Part shown: piece after piece, positions 1 through 12,114 of the stretch
Numbering within the stretch: position 1 is the stretch's first letter
Layout: every line of letters starts with the position of its first letter
Origin: Adineta steineri
Lineage: Eukaryota > Rotifera > Eurotatoria > Adinetida > Adinetidae
Direction of reading: 5' to 3'
Assembly: GCA_905250115.1 (NCBI GenBank)
Contig: CAJNOI010000012.1
Span: forward strand, 396,497-460,496
DNA: 64,000 nucleotides
Notes under the pieces: model-generated
The model's input: the letters and a program-made list of their open reading frames with translations, nothing else
Databases searched by the model: none
Told to the model about the DNA's origin: nothing
Program-made: the position numbers and the translations under genes

Positions 1-84
1 CAGACAACAAAGATTCTATTACAAAAGGATCATGCAATTGCATGTAGGATTAAGCACACAAATTGTGACAAATTTCATAAACAG

Positions 85-120
85 TTTTTCGAAGTAAAAT
101 TCAACATTTTCAAAACAGAT
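85..120 (+). repeat. Dispersed repeat, copy 1
   Basis: About 36 bp beginning TTTTTCGAAGTAAAATTC, with only a few differences from 14545-14580, where the second copy lies inside an insertion in an intron of the first deacetylase-like gene. Similarity fades downstream. The family is not identified. Confidence 0.45.
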
Positions 121-984
121 AATTGCAACCTGATAGAAGAAAATAATAAAAAACGAGACATTAGTTCTAACCAACAGTTTTGAAGTAACATAGGACGATG
201 TATTTTAAATATTTTCTATTTTATTTCACCTGTATTTCTCTTTTCACAAATGATGCACTTTATTTGGATCAAACTGACTATTCTGTTCGTTTCTACACTG
301 TCATTTGTAACATATAACGGTGAAATGGTAGTTGAAGAAGATCTGATGTCTTCTTATTCAACATCAATACACTGCTTAAACTAACAGACAATGATATTAA
401 TTCATATTGATTCCATGACTATCTAGGTTTTGATGCACGTTATTTCAAGTTATTCTGATATTTATTATGTTGCAAAGAAATAGCAAACAGTTCTATCAAA
501 TTCCCGATGAATATATTAGTTTTAATGCTCAACACAAAATAATTGAAAAATGGTTTCAAGAGAGAGCAATACGCCATGAAATTTCTCTTTCAATAATAAT
601 GTAAAATATTGAATATCCAATTTTTCATAAACATTTAAAATTTGCAATAAATGATTGATTGAAAAAAGATTTTAAATAAAACAAATATTTTCATTATATG
701 AACATTTTTTCTTTTACAATCACAAAAACATAGTGCTGTTGACTTGAGTATGCGACCCGAACGATTGATGAAAAGCATCGTTGTTTTTTAAATGAAGTTT
801 TCTCGGCTTCATAAATGTCATCCTAATTGAGTATTCTATAACGCACTACTTTTCTCACTATATTGCTCGAGTATATTAAAGAGAACAATTACTTTTACTG
901 ATCAGGGAAAAAAAGTGGTACCTAACGGTACCTCAGAACTATCAGTAACTCTCTTCATTCTTGCTCGTAGGAGATGTCAAAAGT

Positions 985-1030
985 ATAGGGTGCGGGGATA
1001 AGATTCATTCCACAGCCACACCCTCACACG
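985..1030. repeat. Telomere-like hairpin element (weak)
   Basis: Left arm AGGGTGCGGGG and right arm CCACACCCTCAC form an imperfect G-rich/C-rich inverted repeat about 20 bp apart. It resembles the stronger copies but lacks the CTTGAGG end. Confidence 0.4.
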
Positions 1031-1404
1031 AATCGTCTCATAGAAAGGGGAAATAAACAAGTTTATTTTATCAGCTATGTGTGAAGAACAAACTATGTCG
1101 CAAACATTCTACCATTCAGGGACTTTTTATTTTCAACAATGACTCATTACTTGTTCTTCTAACTCTATTAGCTTTGATGAAAAAAAACACTTTTTTTTCA
1201 TTCCTTTTGCCCACAGAGGAAAAATGATTACACAGACGGCAGTTTTTTTTCACACAATGGCTCAAAGAATAGATGAAAAAAAAATGACGCACTCAAGAAT
1301 ATAAAAAGAACAAACAATCTTGATAAAGTATAATTTACAACACACTGTTGTTAAAGAAAAGTACGATTGTAAAAAATAAAAAAAACACAGTAGAGTATCA
1401 AATT

Positions 1405-2787
1405 ATGGCAAACAATGAATCAGTTGATCGTATAAGAGTAAGTGAAATCTTTGTATTTTAAACTTGGACTAGACTAAAGAGATTTTACAATAGGATGTTA
1501 CAGAAGAAGCTGACAAAACAAATCCAAATGTTTCATTAATTTGGTCATTTGACGATGAGACAGATAACGTCCAATTTATTGCTCAAAGTGAAGAAATATC
1601 AACTATCGATGTTCCAAGTTATGGTAAGACCAAATTTTAGATTGAAAGATTTTCATATATAATGATGATATGCTTTTTATTTAGATTTTACGAAACCTAT
1701 TGAACGTTTTGATACAGATATCTCATATGATAATGTTCAAGTTTTTTTCCAAGATATTGGATTCAATAATATCACGATTGATCGATTAAAACCTTATTTT
1801 TCTACATTACAAGATTTCGTAGATTATGATATTTTTGGTATTATTAAACGCCTTGAAATCGATCTTCTCGCTAATGAAGATAGTACGAATAAACTTTCTA
1901 TAAAAAGCCAACAAGATTTCTTCCAAGTCCTTTGTATGTTTGGTTTTCGAGATGAATGGGCTCAAACTTACACATGGGCAATGGGTAAAGCCTATGCTGA
2001 TCAACTTGTCAAAACTTCTATTGAAGAATGTATTCGACTACGATTAACACCCTCCAATACAATTCAGCCATTTCCTGACTGGATGACAGGAATAGGAAAC
2101 AATGAATGGCAAACTTATAACAATTCAGAATTTCGAGACGGCAATGACTTTTTCATACGAAAGCAAACACGACAGAATCTATCAGACTCTTATGATAATC
2201 TTAATGAAATTGATTTTAATAGTCTAACAAATCGAACTCGTCCGAATGATGCCGAGCCGCAGTACTGGTTTCACGCCACTGATTGGAATAGTGCAGAAAA
2301 TATACTGCGAACTGGTGCTGAACGACGCGGAGAAAATACGGATTTTTCCAAAGGTCCTGCTTACTATGTAAATAATGATTATCGCGATTGTTATGAGTTT
2401 TTATCTAGACGCAATCATAAATTTAAAGGACAACATGCAATTTTCATCTATGAATTTGATCCTGAATTGTTATCAAATGGACGATATGTTTGTATCGATG
2501 AAGAAACACCCGCTAATGTAAAAAGATGGGGAGAAGTTGTTTTTTCTTGCATAAATAAGAAACAGAAGAAAGAAGTTAACGACATACATGGATGTGATTG
2601 CGTATTCGGCTGGCAATGTGCCAACCCTAATGATGGTAATCTACAACGAGCTAATAAATCTACTCCCCACATACGGGTACGACAATATGACGGACAATAT
2701 GCTACGCAACTTGCCATTCGAAGCAATCGTATGTTAGCAAAAGTCGACGATCATCTAATTGGAGTGGTAATATTTCAACAATTGTAG
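1405..2787 (+). CDS. PARP-like ADP-ribosyltransferase-fold protein
   Basis: Three exons (1405-1437, 1494-1623, 1685-2787) join in frame to 421 aa; introns of 56 and 61 bp begin GTAAG and end TAG. The C-terminal part reads as a compact ART fold: a FHATD segment (the His position of the PARP H-Y-E triad, family HGT/HAT), then an N-I-L helix with a following G, then FSKGPAYYV, matching the PARP F/S-KG-x-Y segment. The N-terminal half is acidic and not recognised. No signal peptide or membrane segment, so probably intracellular. Activity is inferred from the fold motifs only, and the third catalytic residue was not placed. It could instead be an inactive ART-like domain. Confidence 0.65.
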
Positions 2788-3927
2788 TTCTTTCAAATTA
2801 CGGTGCGAATATGTACCAAGTACTCATTCAAGACATTAATAAAACTTTTTATTCTTTTTTTGTTAACAATGACTTTTTATAGCTAATTTTGTTAGATTAG
2901 AAGAATGATTGTAGATGTGATTATGAACGTTATATTATTCTGTCACTCACACTCTCGAGATGATTAAGTTTTTATTGTCCGCTGTATTTGTTTGGTAGTA
3001 ATTCACATAAATCTTGAGATGAAGCTGGGTGTGGGTGTATAGATAGAAGCTCGACGCCCACATCCACATATTACCGAACACGAAAATAATTTTACAAGAA
3101 GAAAAGAAAGAACAAAAAAATGTTCGATATTCTGACGATTAAATACGTATATTCAAAACTTAAAACAGTAATCTTATCTATTAAACTGATGACTATATTT
3201 ATAAATTTAATTATTTACGAGCTTTAATTTGGTATAAAATTCATTACATATTCAACTTGAAATCATAACGCTACACTTCCAGCCGGTATATATCAGTGTA
3301 CGTATCGTTAGAAAGTGAGCGAGAACAAAATAGTGTCGAGCAGATAAAACCATGTTCAGTTTCGATAAAGGAAAGGAGAAGAAAAAAAGTAGATATACAT
3401 TTCTATATTCTTATATGTTATAATGTTGTCTCATAGAAACACTGCAACAGTTCATAAAAATAGATTTCGTATTAATCCCAAAACCGCACTTTGTGAGGAT
3501 CTAAATCTCTCTAACTTATTTTTGTCTTTATCTATTACTCGAAAGCAGAAAAAAAATTCTCTACAAGATACACTTATAAAATTTGTGGTATAAGAACGTT
3601 AACACCACATTTTTAAATGAGACATGATTCGAAATAGATGATCGTAAAAACGGCTGAGAAGGAAGTGAATTGCCATTTGCCTGATTTTTGTAGGAGACTA
3701 CGGAGATTTCAGGACATACGCTATCGATCAAGCATAGTTTGATTAAAATCTAAAAGTTGTCATGTGACGAGCATTTTTGATGAGTTGATGACTCGTCTCT
3801 TGAAACTATACAGAAAAAAACATTCTTTATTCATTCATGAAATTCTTTGAAATATTTCGTTAATAATAACCATTGGCGATGTTAAATTTATTTTTAAGAA
3901 AAACGAAGATAAAAAACTCTCTGGTGA
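2788..3927. other. Intergenic with one hairpin element
   Basis: AT-rich spacer between two genes that converge. Apart from the hairpin at 3011-3070 I see no coding or structural signal. Confidence 0.5.
3011..3070. repeat. Telomere-like hairpin element
   Basis: Starts ATCTTGAGAT, then GGGTGTGGGTG; the right arm is CGCCCACATCCACAT. The arms can pair around a short AT-rich loop. The left end matches the family terminus ATCTTGAG. Confidence 0.65.
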
Positions 3928-4849
3928 TCATCGAGCATTACAATAATGTTCATTGCAACAACATTCTTTTGAATAAGCTTGACCAGCTATGTAAGATGTG
4001 TCACAGTCATTTATATAATTATAACACTCAGTAGTTAATTGAGTTCCACGTTGCACACGGGCAGCTCTACCAAGAAGTTGTACTGTCTTTGACTATAAAA
4101 ATGAAAAAGAAGTATTTAAGAATATATCGAGAGACAGAGGAAAAAAATATGATTAGATTCTAAACTTACATAACATCGTTCCATTGGATGGCTCATTGCA
4201 CATTTTATTTGTCCATTGTTATTACAAGAACTATTATTGGGTTGAAAACATTCACTTCTTTCATTATTGTCATCATTACAAATAAAGCACAACTTTGGTT
4301 CTGTTATACGCTCTAAGTAATAAAGATAATAGATAAGATTCTTATTTTATCTCATTGAGATAATTCTATTTATTAAATCATTACTGTTGCAGAGATTATC
4401 ATTCATGCAGCAACATCTTATTGTTTGTACGCCATCAATAAGTGTTTCATTTATACATTTGTTATATATATCACGACATGCATCATCATTCCTGTTTTTC
4501 AAGCTACGTTCAATACCGTAAATAGTAAAGTTTTTCGTATCATAGACAACTGCTTCCTACAGAAAGAGAGTAGTTAATCAGAATTTATTTTCAATTAAAA
4601 TAAATCTTACATAACATAAATATATGTCTGATTCATCTATTGGTGTTTTTTCATCTATTTTAATGCAATGATTTTGATTGCCATCATTATCATTACATGA
4701 ATAACATTTAAGGGCATGGATATCTAGAAAGAATAAGAGTATATATGAGAATAATTTTTTATATATATTAAATAAAAATTAATTGAATATTTCTTACTTT
4801 GATAATACGTAGAAGAAAGTAGAATAATAAGAAAATAATAATTGATCAT
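3928..4849 (-). CDS. Secreted protein with two Ly6/uPAR-type domains
   Basis: Five exons on the minus strand (4798-4849, 4611-4723, 4385-4556, 4170-4312, 3928-4092) join to exactly 215 codons (214 aa). All introns are 54-77 bp with GT-AG ends. The N-terminus is a signal peptide (MINYYFLIILLSS). Two cysteine-rich modules follow: the first opens with LKCYSC and closes with CCCMNDNLCN, the second opens with LCFIC and closes with CCCNEHYCN. The opening CxxC and closing CC-x-D/E-x-CN pattern is the hallmark of three-finger Ly6/uPAR domains. There is no clear GPI hydrophobic tail after the second domain, so it is probably secreted rather than anchored. Ligand unknown. Confidence 0.7.
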
Positions 4850-5164
4850 TATACTATTTAGAATCGTGTGTTTAAGACATGAAAATAAAAATTCGATTTT
4901 TTATATTGATTTCTTATCTTAAATCTTTGAGAAATAATAGCAGATGGATTATTACGCGCATAGCACAATCATTCGAACAAGAAAGTAAATTTATTTTTCG
5001 TTGTTTTCTGTAAAGCACATAGATTCTTTCCTACGATGTCGCTCTACATTTAGAATTTTATTTAAAGATAAGATGTAAACTTAATCTACTTGTTCATCTA
5101 TTCATAATAGCAAGGAAAAAAAAGAAAATCGGAATACTATATGTTTCAATATAAAATAAGATAA
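4850..5164. other. Intergenic
   Basis: AT-rich spacer between two minus-strand genes. It must hold the promoter of the Ly6-type gene, but no element stands out. Confidence 0.4.
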
Positions 5165-6477
5165 TTAGTATCCAACAGTGACCATTTCAAGTTTCGATAA
5201 GTTCATATGTTGTGATAAATGATAATCTTTACTTGGCCATGCTGAAATTTTAATTGATTTAACATTAGTGATATATAATTTAAGACGAGTAATACAATCA
5301 AATGTCGATAAGTTGAGTGAAGGTAGAGTATTATCCCATGCTAACGACGCATTATTGAGAATAACAATACTTTTTTTCGGACAAGGTATGGTATAGACTT
5401 GTAACGAGCAATTGGAAAATTGATCACCTACAATATACCATTTTTTTCATTTAACCAGAATGAAGTACGAAATCGATTGATAATATCATGTAGAATAGGA
5501 CCGGAAGAAAGATTGTCTGCGAAGATATACAAACGAAATGAAGTCAAACGAAGAAGTGACGTTTGTATTAATTGTTCCTGTTGTTGACCATCATAAAATT
5601 GAATGTCACGTGTAAATACTGATGTTGCTAATGATAATATTTGTAATTGTGGAAAATGAGTTAATAATGATGCAATTTCTGCAAATAATATATGATATCC
5701 AATTTGAATAATAAATGATCGTAGATGTTGTCCTTGATCTCTAATCAATTGAGAATTAAATATGAAAGGACCTCCAATAGCACAAGCAATTTCATCATCG
5801 ATATCGAGTGTAATTTGAAAGTATTCGATTTTGTTCAACTTGTCAAATATATCAATTAATCTAGTTATATCTTGTGGAGAATATCCTAAAGACAAATGTG
5901 TAACAGTTGATAGTATTGATTCCATTCGATGTATAAGCATATATTTATTGAAAATTGGAGCAAACGGATAATATGAATATTGTTTAATTGATAATGAAAG
6001 ATATTTAAATGCTGGTAGTGATACATTCATAATTTCTCGTACTGAATTATAACGGAATTCTGTTAACGAACTCGTAATATTTAATGAAACAAGTTGAGTA
6101 AGTTTTGAAAATACAGTTTTTAGAAATATATTCAATGCTTCCTGATCAATATCTATAAATTTTAGATGATTAAGTTGATTATGTGGAATTAAATCAAGAT
6201 ATCGCTTGATAAATATTTCAATTGGACCGAGATGATTTGTGTTTGATATTGTTAAAGAAAAGACATTGGTAGTAAATGGAAAAATACTATCGAAGAAATA
6301 GTTAAAATCAACTTTTCGACAGTATCTTGTATTGATATGAAGAAGCATATGATTTATAAGAGAAGTGAAACGAGAATTAAGTCCACGAAATGCAAATATG
6401 AGATGAAAACCATCAAGATAATCAAAAATTGTGTACATAATTTCATTTGCTAATTGTTCTAATTTCGAGACGGACAT
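5165..6477 (-). pseudogene. F-box protein gene with homopolymer frameshift
   Basis: The N-terminus is an F-box: LEQLANEIMYTIFDYLD followed by a Leu/Phe-rich helix and LNSRF, as in the many bdelloid F-box proteins that recruit substrates to SCF ubiquitin ligases. The long middle part has Leu-rich, LRR-like spacing. The first frame stops at 5428 after NEKNGIL. One base later a second frame reads on for about 90 codons from a WYIVGDQF segment to a TAA at 5165-5167. The switch lies in a run of seven T on the plus strand (about 5447-5453); eight would keep one frame of about 440 aa. This is either a true one-base lesion or a homopolymer sequencing error. No introns seen. Confidence 0.7.
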
Positions 6478-6980
6478 TATTATTGCTTAATAAATGATAA
6501 CTATAAAAACAAGACTCTTAGTATTGAGTAAGTAAAAAAGGAAAAGCAGTTATATTCACATGAAAGTAACACACGTGGTCAGAATCAGTCAAGTCTAACA
6601 ACCATACGCTAGTCTATTTTTTTGCGTTCTTTACGTGGAGTATAAATAAATGGTGAATGGCGTGTTTTAAAATAATTGCAATGTTTACAAGAAACTTTAT
6701 CATAAAAGATATTTTACCGCCAATAGAGATTCTTTATAAACAACAATACATGACGTCATTAATCTACAATGTAATAGGAATCACTTTTTGAAGATTAATC
6801 GATAATTCGAAACAATTATTTTATCTTCCGTATTAATCACTTGTCCACATTCATTTGCCGACAAAGTGAATGTAACCATCTGGATACTTTTCAGATTATA
6901 CCTTATAACTTATGCAAATTTATTAAATATGTTATTTTTCTTGTCAGTCACCGTGGGCCTAGTAATCGATATTATGTTTA
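6478..6980. other. Intergenic between divergent genes
   Basis: AT-rich spacer between the F-box gene and the HECT fragment. No residue of the missing 5' part of the HECT gene is visible here. Confidence 0.45.
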
Positions 6981-7032
6981 ATCTTGAGGGGTATGGGTGT
7001 GGATATCTATCTTCTCTTAACCCACACCCAAA
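6981..7032. repeat. Telomere-like hairpin element, left of HECT fragment
   Basis: Left arm ATCTTGAGGGGTATGGGTGT, loop with TATCTATCTTCTC, right arm AACCCACACCCA. The right arm ends four bases before the ATG of the HECT fragment, so the element abuts the coding sequence. Confidence 0.75.
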
Positions 7033-7035
7033 TTG

Positions 7036-7946
7036 ATGGGTATGGCTATACGAAAGAAGAATTATCTTGATTTGAAATTTCCCATGTTATTATGGAAACA
7101 ATTAGTTCGAGAACAAATAACAAGTGAAGATATTGAAGCAATCGATATACAAAGTTTTACAATGATCAATGAAATGGAGAAAACAATGTCAGAAAATGAT
7201 CAATCAATTGATCTTGATGATGTACTTAGTAGTATCTTGGATGAACTACGATTTGAAGTTGTCAGTTCAAATGGATCAACATTTGAACTTGTTCCTAATG
7301 GTCAAGAAATACCAGTAACGATAGCAAATTTCAAAGAATACTGTGCGAGTTATCGTAATTATCGTTTGAATGAGTTTCATCGTCAAATCGAATTTATTCG
7401 TCAAGGTTTATACAGTATTATTCCTGGCTATTTTTTGAGTTTGTTTACAGGCAGTGAATTAGAAGAAGCTGTTTGTGGAAAAGGTGAAATAGATGTAGAA
7501 TTATTAAAACGCAACACTAACTATGGTTCTGCTTATAGTCAAGATGCGCCATGTATTCAACGATTTTGGATCGTTCTCAGTATTTTGTTTACAGAAGAGC
7601 AGAAGAAATTGTTTTTGAAATTTGTCTGGAGAAGATGTACATTACCGAATAGAGATGAAGATTTTACAACTCGTTTTACAATTAATGGATTTGACATAAC
7701 TAATGGTCCCGTTGATGGAGCACTACCAAGTAAGTTCACATTATTAACGTTTCATTTAATCTAAAATTTATTATAGGATCGCATACATGTAGTTTTGTTC
7801 TGGATTTACCAGAGTATTCGTCAACAGATGTTATGTATGATCGATTAAATTATGCTATTACATATTGTTCAAGTATTGATGGCGATGGTAATATGAACGA
7901 GATGCCTATGATCCAGCAAGTTTTATCGACGATTGAATCATCTTGA
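7036..7946 (+). CDS. Truncated HECT-type E3 ubiquitin ligase
   Basis: Exons 7036-7729 and 7777-7946 (47 bp intron) give 287 aa. The protein begins inside a HECT N-lobe (MGMAIRKKNYLDLKFPMLLW, cf. the HERC family pattern lGmAiRtk.pLdl...WKqLv). It continues with ELVPNG, YRNYRLNEF, RQGLYSIIPGYFLSLFT and the C-lobe, and carries the catalytic cysteine in SHTCSFVLDLPEYSS. HECT transfers ubiquitin from E2 to substrate through this cysteine. The first part of the N-lobe and all substrate-binding domains are missing. A hairpin element touches each end, and the stop codon TGA lies inside the CTTGAGG end of the right one. Without a complete N-lobe, E2 binding is doubtful; it is probably a gene fragment, possibly still expressed. 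Confidence 0.75.
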
Positions 7947-7990
7947 GGCTGTGGGTATAAGTACAGAAAAGATACATCCACACCCTCATG
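7940..7990. repeat. Telomere-like hairpin element, right of HECT fragment
   Basis: Starts ATCTTGAGGCTGTGGGT and ends ATCCACACCCTCATG. Its left terminus overlaps the last codons of the HECT fragment and supplies the stop codon. Confidence 0.75.
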
Positions 7991-8277
7991 TCTGTTTCTA
8001 GTTCAATCAATAACTAATCACTCAAATTTACATCAAAAGTCGTTTCTAATGTTCGTCCTCTCAAACACCAAATTGAATACTACGTCATATAATTCACTTA
8101 TAATCTCGTCAAAAGTTATTTATACTCTGCGAATTTCTTATTAGAATTTTTCATCATACAGTGTATCTGATAGGAAATATGATTAAAATATTTATAAGTG
8201 ATCTAAATCAAACTACAAAAATTGTCATTTAAGGAAATTAGTTCAATTGATAGTTAAGTTTTGTTTTGTTATTTATT

Positions 8278-9246
8278 TTAAACGACTGAACCATTAATCG
8301 CTGGTGCATGATTTTGTGTGTTTGTTTGCATAATTCGATTTCTTCGTTTCATGCACTTGTTTGGACCCTTGGTTATTATATTGATGAATTCTTTTCGATA
8401 AGGTTTTGATACAAGGATAAATAGATAAAATGGAGACACAACAAGCATGTAGATTATGAATGTAGTGAAAAAATTCATAAATGATTCAATCTGAAGTCGT
8501 CGAGTACTTTTATTAACAACATAATATGTTGCTACTCCATAGATGAGATTAACTGAAAACGGGACAGATGTAACTATATTCACCACGACTTCAGCAATAA
8601 CCATACGTAAAAGATGACGATCTCTAATTTTAGCATGTATTTGAATTGCATGACGCTGATGAAGACTACGAATAGTGAGAGCACTAAAAATGATCATTAA
8701 TGCTGGTGGTAGAATCGTAATTGTCAGAATTTCATAAAATGCAAAAATAAATTTGTATAAATCAAACATTCCACAAATATTATTTCGTATATACATTAAA
8801 ATAGGCATATGAATGGCGGCCAATGAACATACTATACATGTAATGACAATAAGCACTATTGCCATTTTAACTGAACTTAACGATCGACGACCAACATCGT
8901 CTCGTGTTGCAAAGAATCGATCAACACAAGCACATACCAGAATATAGCGAAAATATAATCCAAGAACATGAGTACCAAAAAGTCTTGTTTTGCAGTAGAA
9001 AACCGATTGGTTTTGAAGATCAGGATAATAGAGTGTATGAAGTTGTGGACTAATAGACCAAATTAAATGGAAAAGAGCACAAATTGAGAGAGAAAGATGA
9101 TAGACAGAACTAGGTGAACGTCGATATAATGGTCGTGTAAATATGATGCAATTGAAAATATTACCAGTGAGACCAAGTGCTAAGCAAATGCTCATACCAT
9201 AACGTATCATTTCTTCTTGTACAAAGGGTAAATTTGTTGTTGTCAT
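8278..9246 (-). CDS. Rhodopsin-like (class A) GPCR
   Basis: Single-exon gene of 322 aa with seven hydrophobic segments. TM1 has the GN motif (LTGNIFNCIIF), an extracellular Cys is followed by TM3 ending CVDRFFAT (a D-R-F variant of DRY), ICL3 has an HLLRM stretch before TM6, and TM7 carries SPFYLF where NPxxY is usual. Bdelloids have large expansions of such receptors, often compared with FMRFamide or other peptide receptors; the ligand cannot be told from the sequence. The short basic C-tail ends NGSVV. The nearest neighbours are unrelated genes. Confidence 0.8.
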   Translation of the reverse strand: MTTTNLPFVQEEMIRYGMSICLALGLTGNIFNCIIFTRPLYRRSPSSVYHLSLSICALFHLIWSISPQLHTLYYPDLQNQSVFYCKTRLFGTHVLGLYFRYILVCACVDRFFATRDDVGRRSLSSVKMAIVLIVITCIVCSLAAIHMPILMYIRNNICGMFDLYKFIFAFYEILTITILPPALMIIFSALTIRSLHQRHAIQIHAKIRDRHLLRMVIAEVVVNIVTSVPFSVNLIYGVATYYVVNKSTRRLQIESFMNFFTTFIIYMLVVSPFYLFILVSKPYRKEFINIITKGPNKCMKRRNRIMQTNTQNHAPAINGSVV

Positions 9247-10983
9247 TTTTTCTGTTTGAAAATGCTTTGTTAAAAGAAGGATTGATTAAAATCTAAAAAA
9301 AATCTATATGTGCTTTTATAGCGAAGAGGAGACAAAGAGTTCTTCTTGCTCCATAAACTGTTATTTAAGAGAACAATATTTAATTATGAAAAAGATAGAT
9401 AGTGGCAAAAGTAGCGTTTCTAAATAATTAAATCACATATAAAAGGTGAGGCATAAGTTTTTGTAATATTTATCATCTTCCGGATATCATTGCTCAGGAC
9501 TATAGCTAAACGTCGATCTTTTTTCTTTAAAATACATGTTATAATAATAGAGTTCGATGTAATAATACAATACGAACTTGCACGGAAAGAATACAGTATT
9601 AAACCAGATGTAGGAAATGAAACACAAAAGATAAATTAATGAAGATTATTAATGGCAAAAGACGCGCATACTATTCACCTTAGAAAATGTTTTCTCTATT
9701 GGAGCACTTTGTACTGAAATACTTTTCTATTCATTCTTATTAAACTTCTTAACATGTATAGAAATAAACAAGTCAGATACATATTTAAGTGTTCGATTAG
9801 ACCCTTGTCCTTTCACATCTGATTGCTTTATATATGTGAATATATCTGGATCTTTATACACGAAACATAAATCTAATTCATCCACTTTATATTCTTTATT
9901 ATTTCCATTCATCTTATCTGATAAATGTAGTGTAACGTGAACTGTGAAAAAAGTTTATTTACCCTTTTGGGAATAATAAAATAGATATTAAAAAAAAGAA
10001 GAAACCGTCGCAAATGTTATTTCTATAAAGTTAAAGATTATTTTATTAAATCTCTTTTATTAACTAAGCATTATAAGTTTATTAGAAATGATCCTTCGTT
10101 AAAATATCATTTACAGGAGATGCACTTTCTGTTTTAGATACTTTTGTCAAAAATATATAATTACTTATTAGTTTTTTTTGCTTCGTGCGTCATCATCATA
10201 TTATATTATTTTCTATATATAGTTTTGTTCGAAGAGTTCTTAGAATATTAAATTTCTAAGAACATTTTTAGTTCTACTAGTGAATTATAAATAAAAAATT
10301 GAATTTGTCAAGACCATAAATGGAACAGAAATCCTATCTATTATAAAAAATAGCATTACTACTCATATGTTATTTTGTAAGGAAAAGGTCATCTGAAAGA
10401 TATCATATCAATAATCTTAATAATGCAACTATTTATATATATCGATATATTTTTCCTGTTATCTTTATTTTTGGTAATGTTAGAAACATTTTAAATACTT
10501 TAATATTCTTAAAAAAATCTTAGAGAAAAAATGTATGTGTATTTTATTTAATACATTTTCCATTAATTTAAATACATATTTTTTGGATGATTTTCTTGTT
10601 TCATGTATTTATCAAAAGTAATATCTATTATATTTATGAAGTAGTAACAAAAAATCAAACACGTACATTATTATGACAAGCTATCGAAAGTTGTTTACTT
10701 CATTCTCTTTATTTTCTATATCATATTGCTTTTTGTACCAGTTTTTTTTAATACTTGTAATTGTATCAAAAGCATTTCGAACTGAATTGAAATGAATAAT
10801 TTACAAGATATTTGCAAAAAATTTAATGGTCATACGAGAAGAAGACAAACGACAAGAACATGTTGCTAATGTTGTAAACATTATTGTATCAATAGTTTCA
10901 TTCATGAATAAAAGAAAAACAATAGAAATATTTAATTCGACTTATATTATAATGCATTTTTAGTAGGTTTTGTGTTTTCTAAA

Positions 10984-11040
10984 AGTGAGTGTGGTGTGGG
11001 TGTTGATACTTTATTTATCTGACATTCACACTCACATCTC
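10984..11040. repeat. Telomere-like hairpin element
   Basis: Left arm GTGAGTGTGGTGTGGGTGT, right arm ACATTCACACTCACATCTC, loop about 20 bp AT-rich. Confidence 0.65.
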
Positions 11041-11452
11041 GAAAAAGATACTTTGTGAAATCTTTTATAAAATATGAATTTTATTCAATCTACCCTGATA
11101 TTTGACAAGCAATTAGTCACATGAATTGTTTGAAAATTGAAAAAAATGATTATCAAAATACTGCGAGTGCCATTTATCTTGGAATATCCGGTTTGATCAA
11201 AAGACATTGCCAAAGTTTTAATAAAACAGAGAATTAAGAATGAAAATACCTAAAGGAACTTAAAAATTCCAACAAACTCATCCGTTACTTAATTAAAGTT
11301 GTAATAACAATGTTAGTCCAAATATTGCTTCTCATCTCAAACATAGCTGAAAGTACTGAAAAAAAGAATGTTTCTCTTTTGCTTTGTTATTGTTTTTTAA
11401 AAATGAATGTTACTTTCCAGTATTAACTTTTATCTTTTTTTTGTCTTATTAG

Positions 11453-11550
11453 GGATCCTAATCTTTTACATATTAACTGTATCAGATACTCTCATAAACT
11501 TGATTATCATCTTTGAAACTGGTGAAAATCTCGATCTTGTTAATGGAAAT
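11453..11550 (+). pseudogene. GPCR remnant (TM2-like)
   Basis: After an acceptor-like TTATTAG, the frame reads ILIFYILTVSDTLINLIIIF, which resembles GPCR TM2 of the type in the neighbouring receptor, and then stops. Downstream there are only broken stretches. No start or other transmembrane segments are found. Likely a relic of a receptor related to the gene that follows. Confidence 0.3.
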
Positions 11551-12114
11551 TAAACTGAAATACTTCTAAAATTTGTCGTTTCGAAATTTCTCTCTTCGAC
11601 AAATAGTATATACAGTACGAGATCAATTTTGAATACATATCAATCGCTTTGAGATCGGACTTGACATAGTGTGAAGTTTTGTGAACAAAGATATCAATAG
11701 ATTAGATTAAAACTGATTAGAATCAAATTTTTTGGTAAATCTATTTCCGGTGAGTAACTATTACTGGCAAATGACAAAACAATTCTATTATAGTTGCAAG
11801 ATCCTCGTTATAACGTTATCTTCTCTGATTTTGGCGTCTTTCCTGTGTGGTACTCATTTTTTCTCCTTTTCATCTTTATGGGTCACACCAGAGAGTATAA
11901 TTTAAATCTATTTAGAGACTGAAGGCATGTATTTTCAGTACAAAACTATTCTCATTATATATTAAATCAGAAACACAGGCTATCATGCGAGATTTTTAAG
12001 CGAACGAGATGAATCGTTTGATGTGTTCAAGTTTTTGATTGTATTTGTTTCTGTATTATTTAGATCTAAATCAACGAATATTTTTACTGCAAATCTACGT
12101 ATTGAATTGTAATC

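Larger units (their letters stand above)
1..1404. other. Intergenic, no gene seen
   Basis: AT-rich sequence without a supportable coding region on either strand. It holds one weak hairpin element near 985-1030 and a dispersed repeat (85-120) that recurs at 14545-14580. Confidence 0.5.
9247..12114. other. Long AT-rich stretch with GPCR relic and one hairpin
   Basis: Nearly 2.9 kb without a convincing gene. A 61-codon open frame on the minus strand (9727-9912) has no recognisable features and is not called. Within the stretch are a hairpin (10984-11040) and a short GPCR-like remnant (11453-11550). Confidence 0.45.

Noticed and set aside
3770-3810. TTGATGAG...CTTGAAAC as a hammerhead core
   Set aside because: First core base differs and the sequence between does not form a convincing stem II.
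9727-9912. 61-codon minus-strand open frame
   Set aside because: No start context, domain, splice partner or repeat of it elsewhere in the window.
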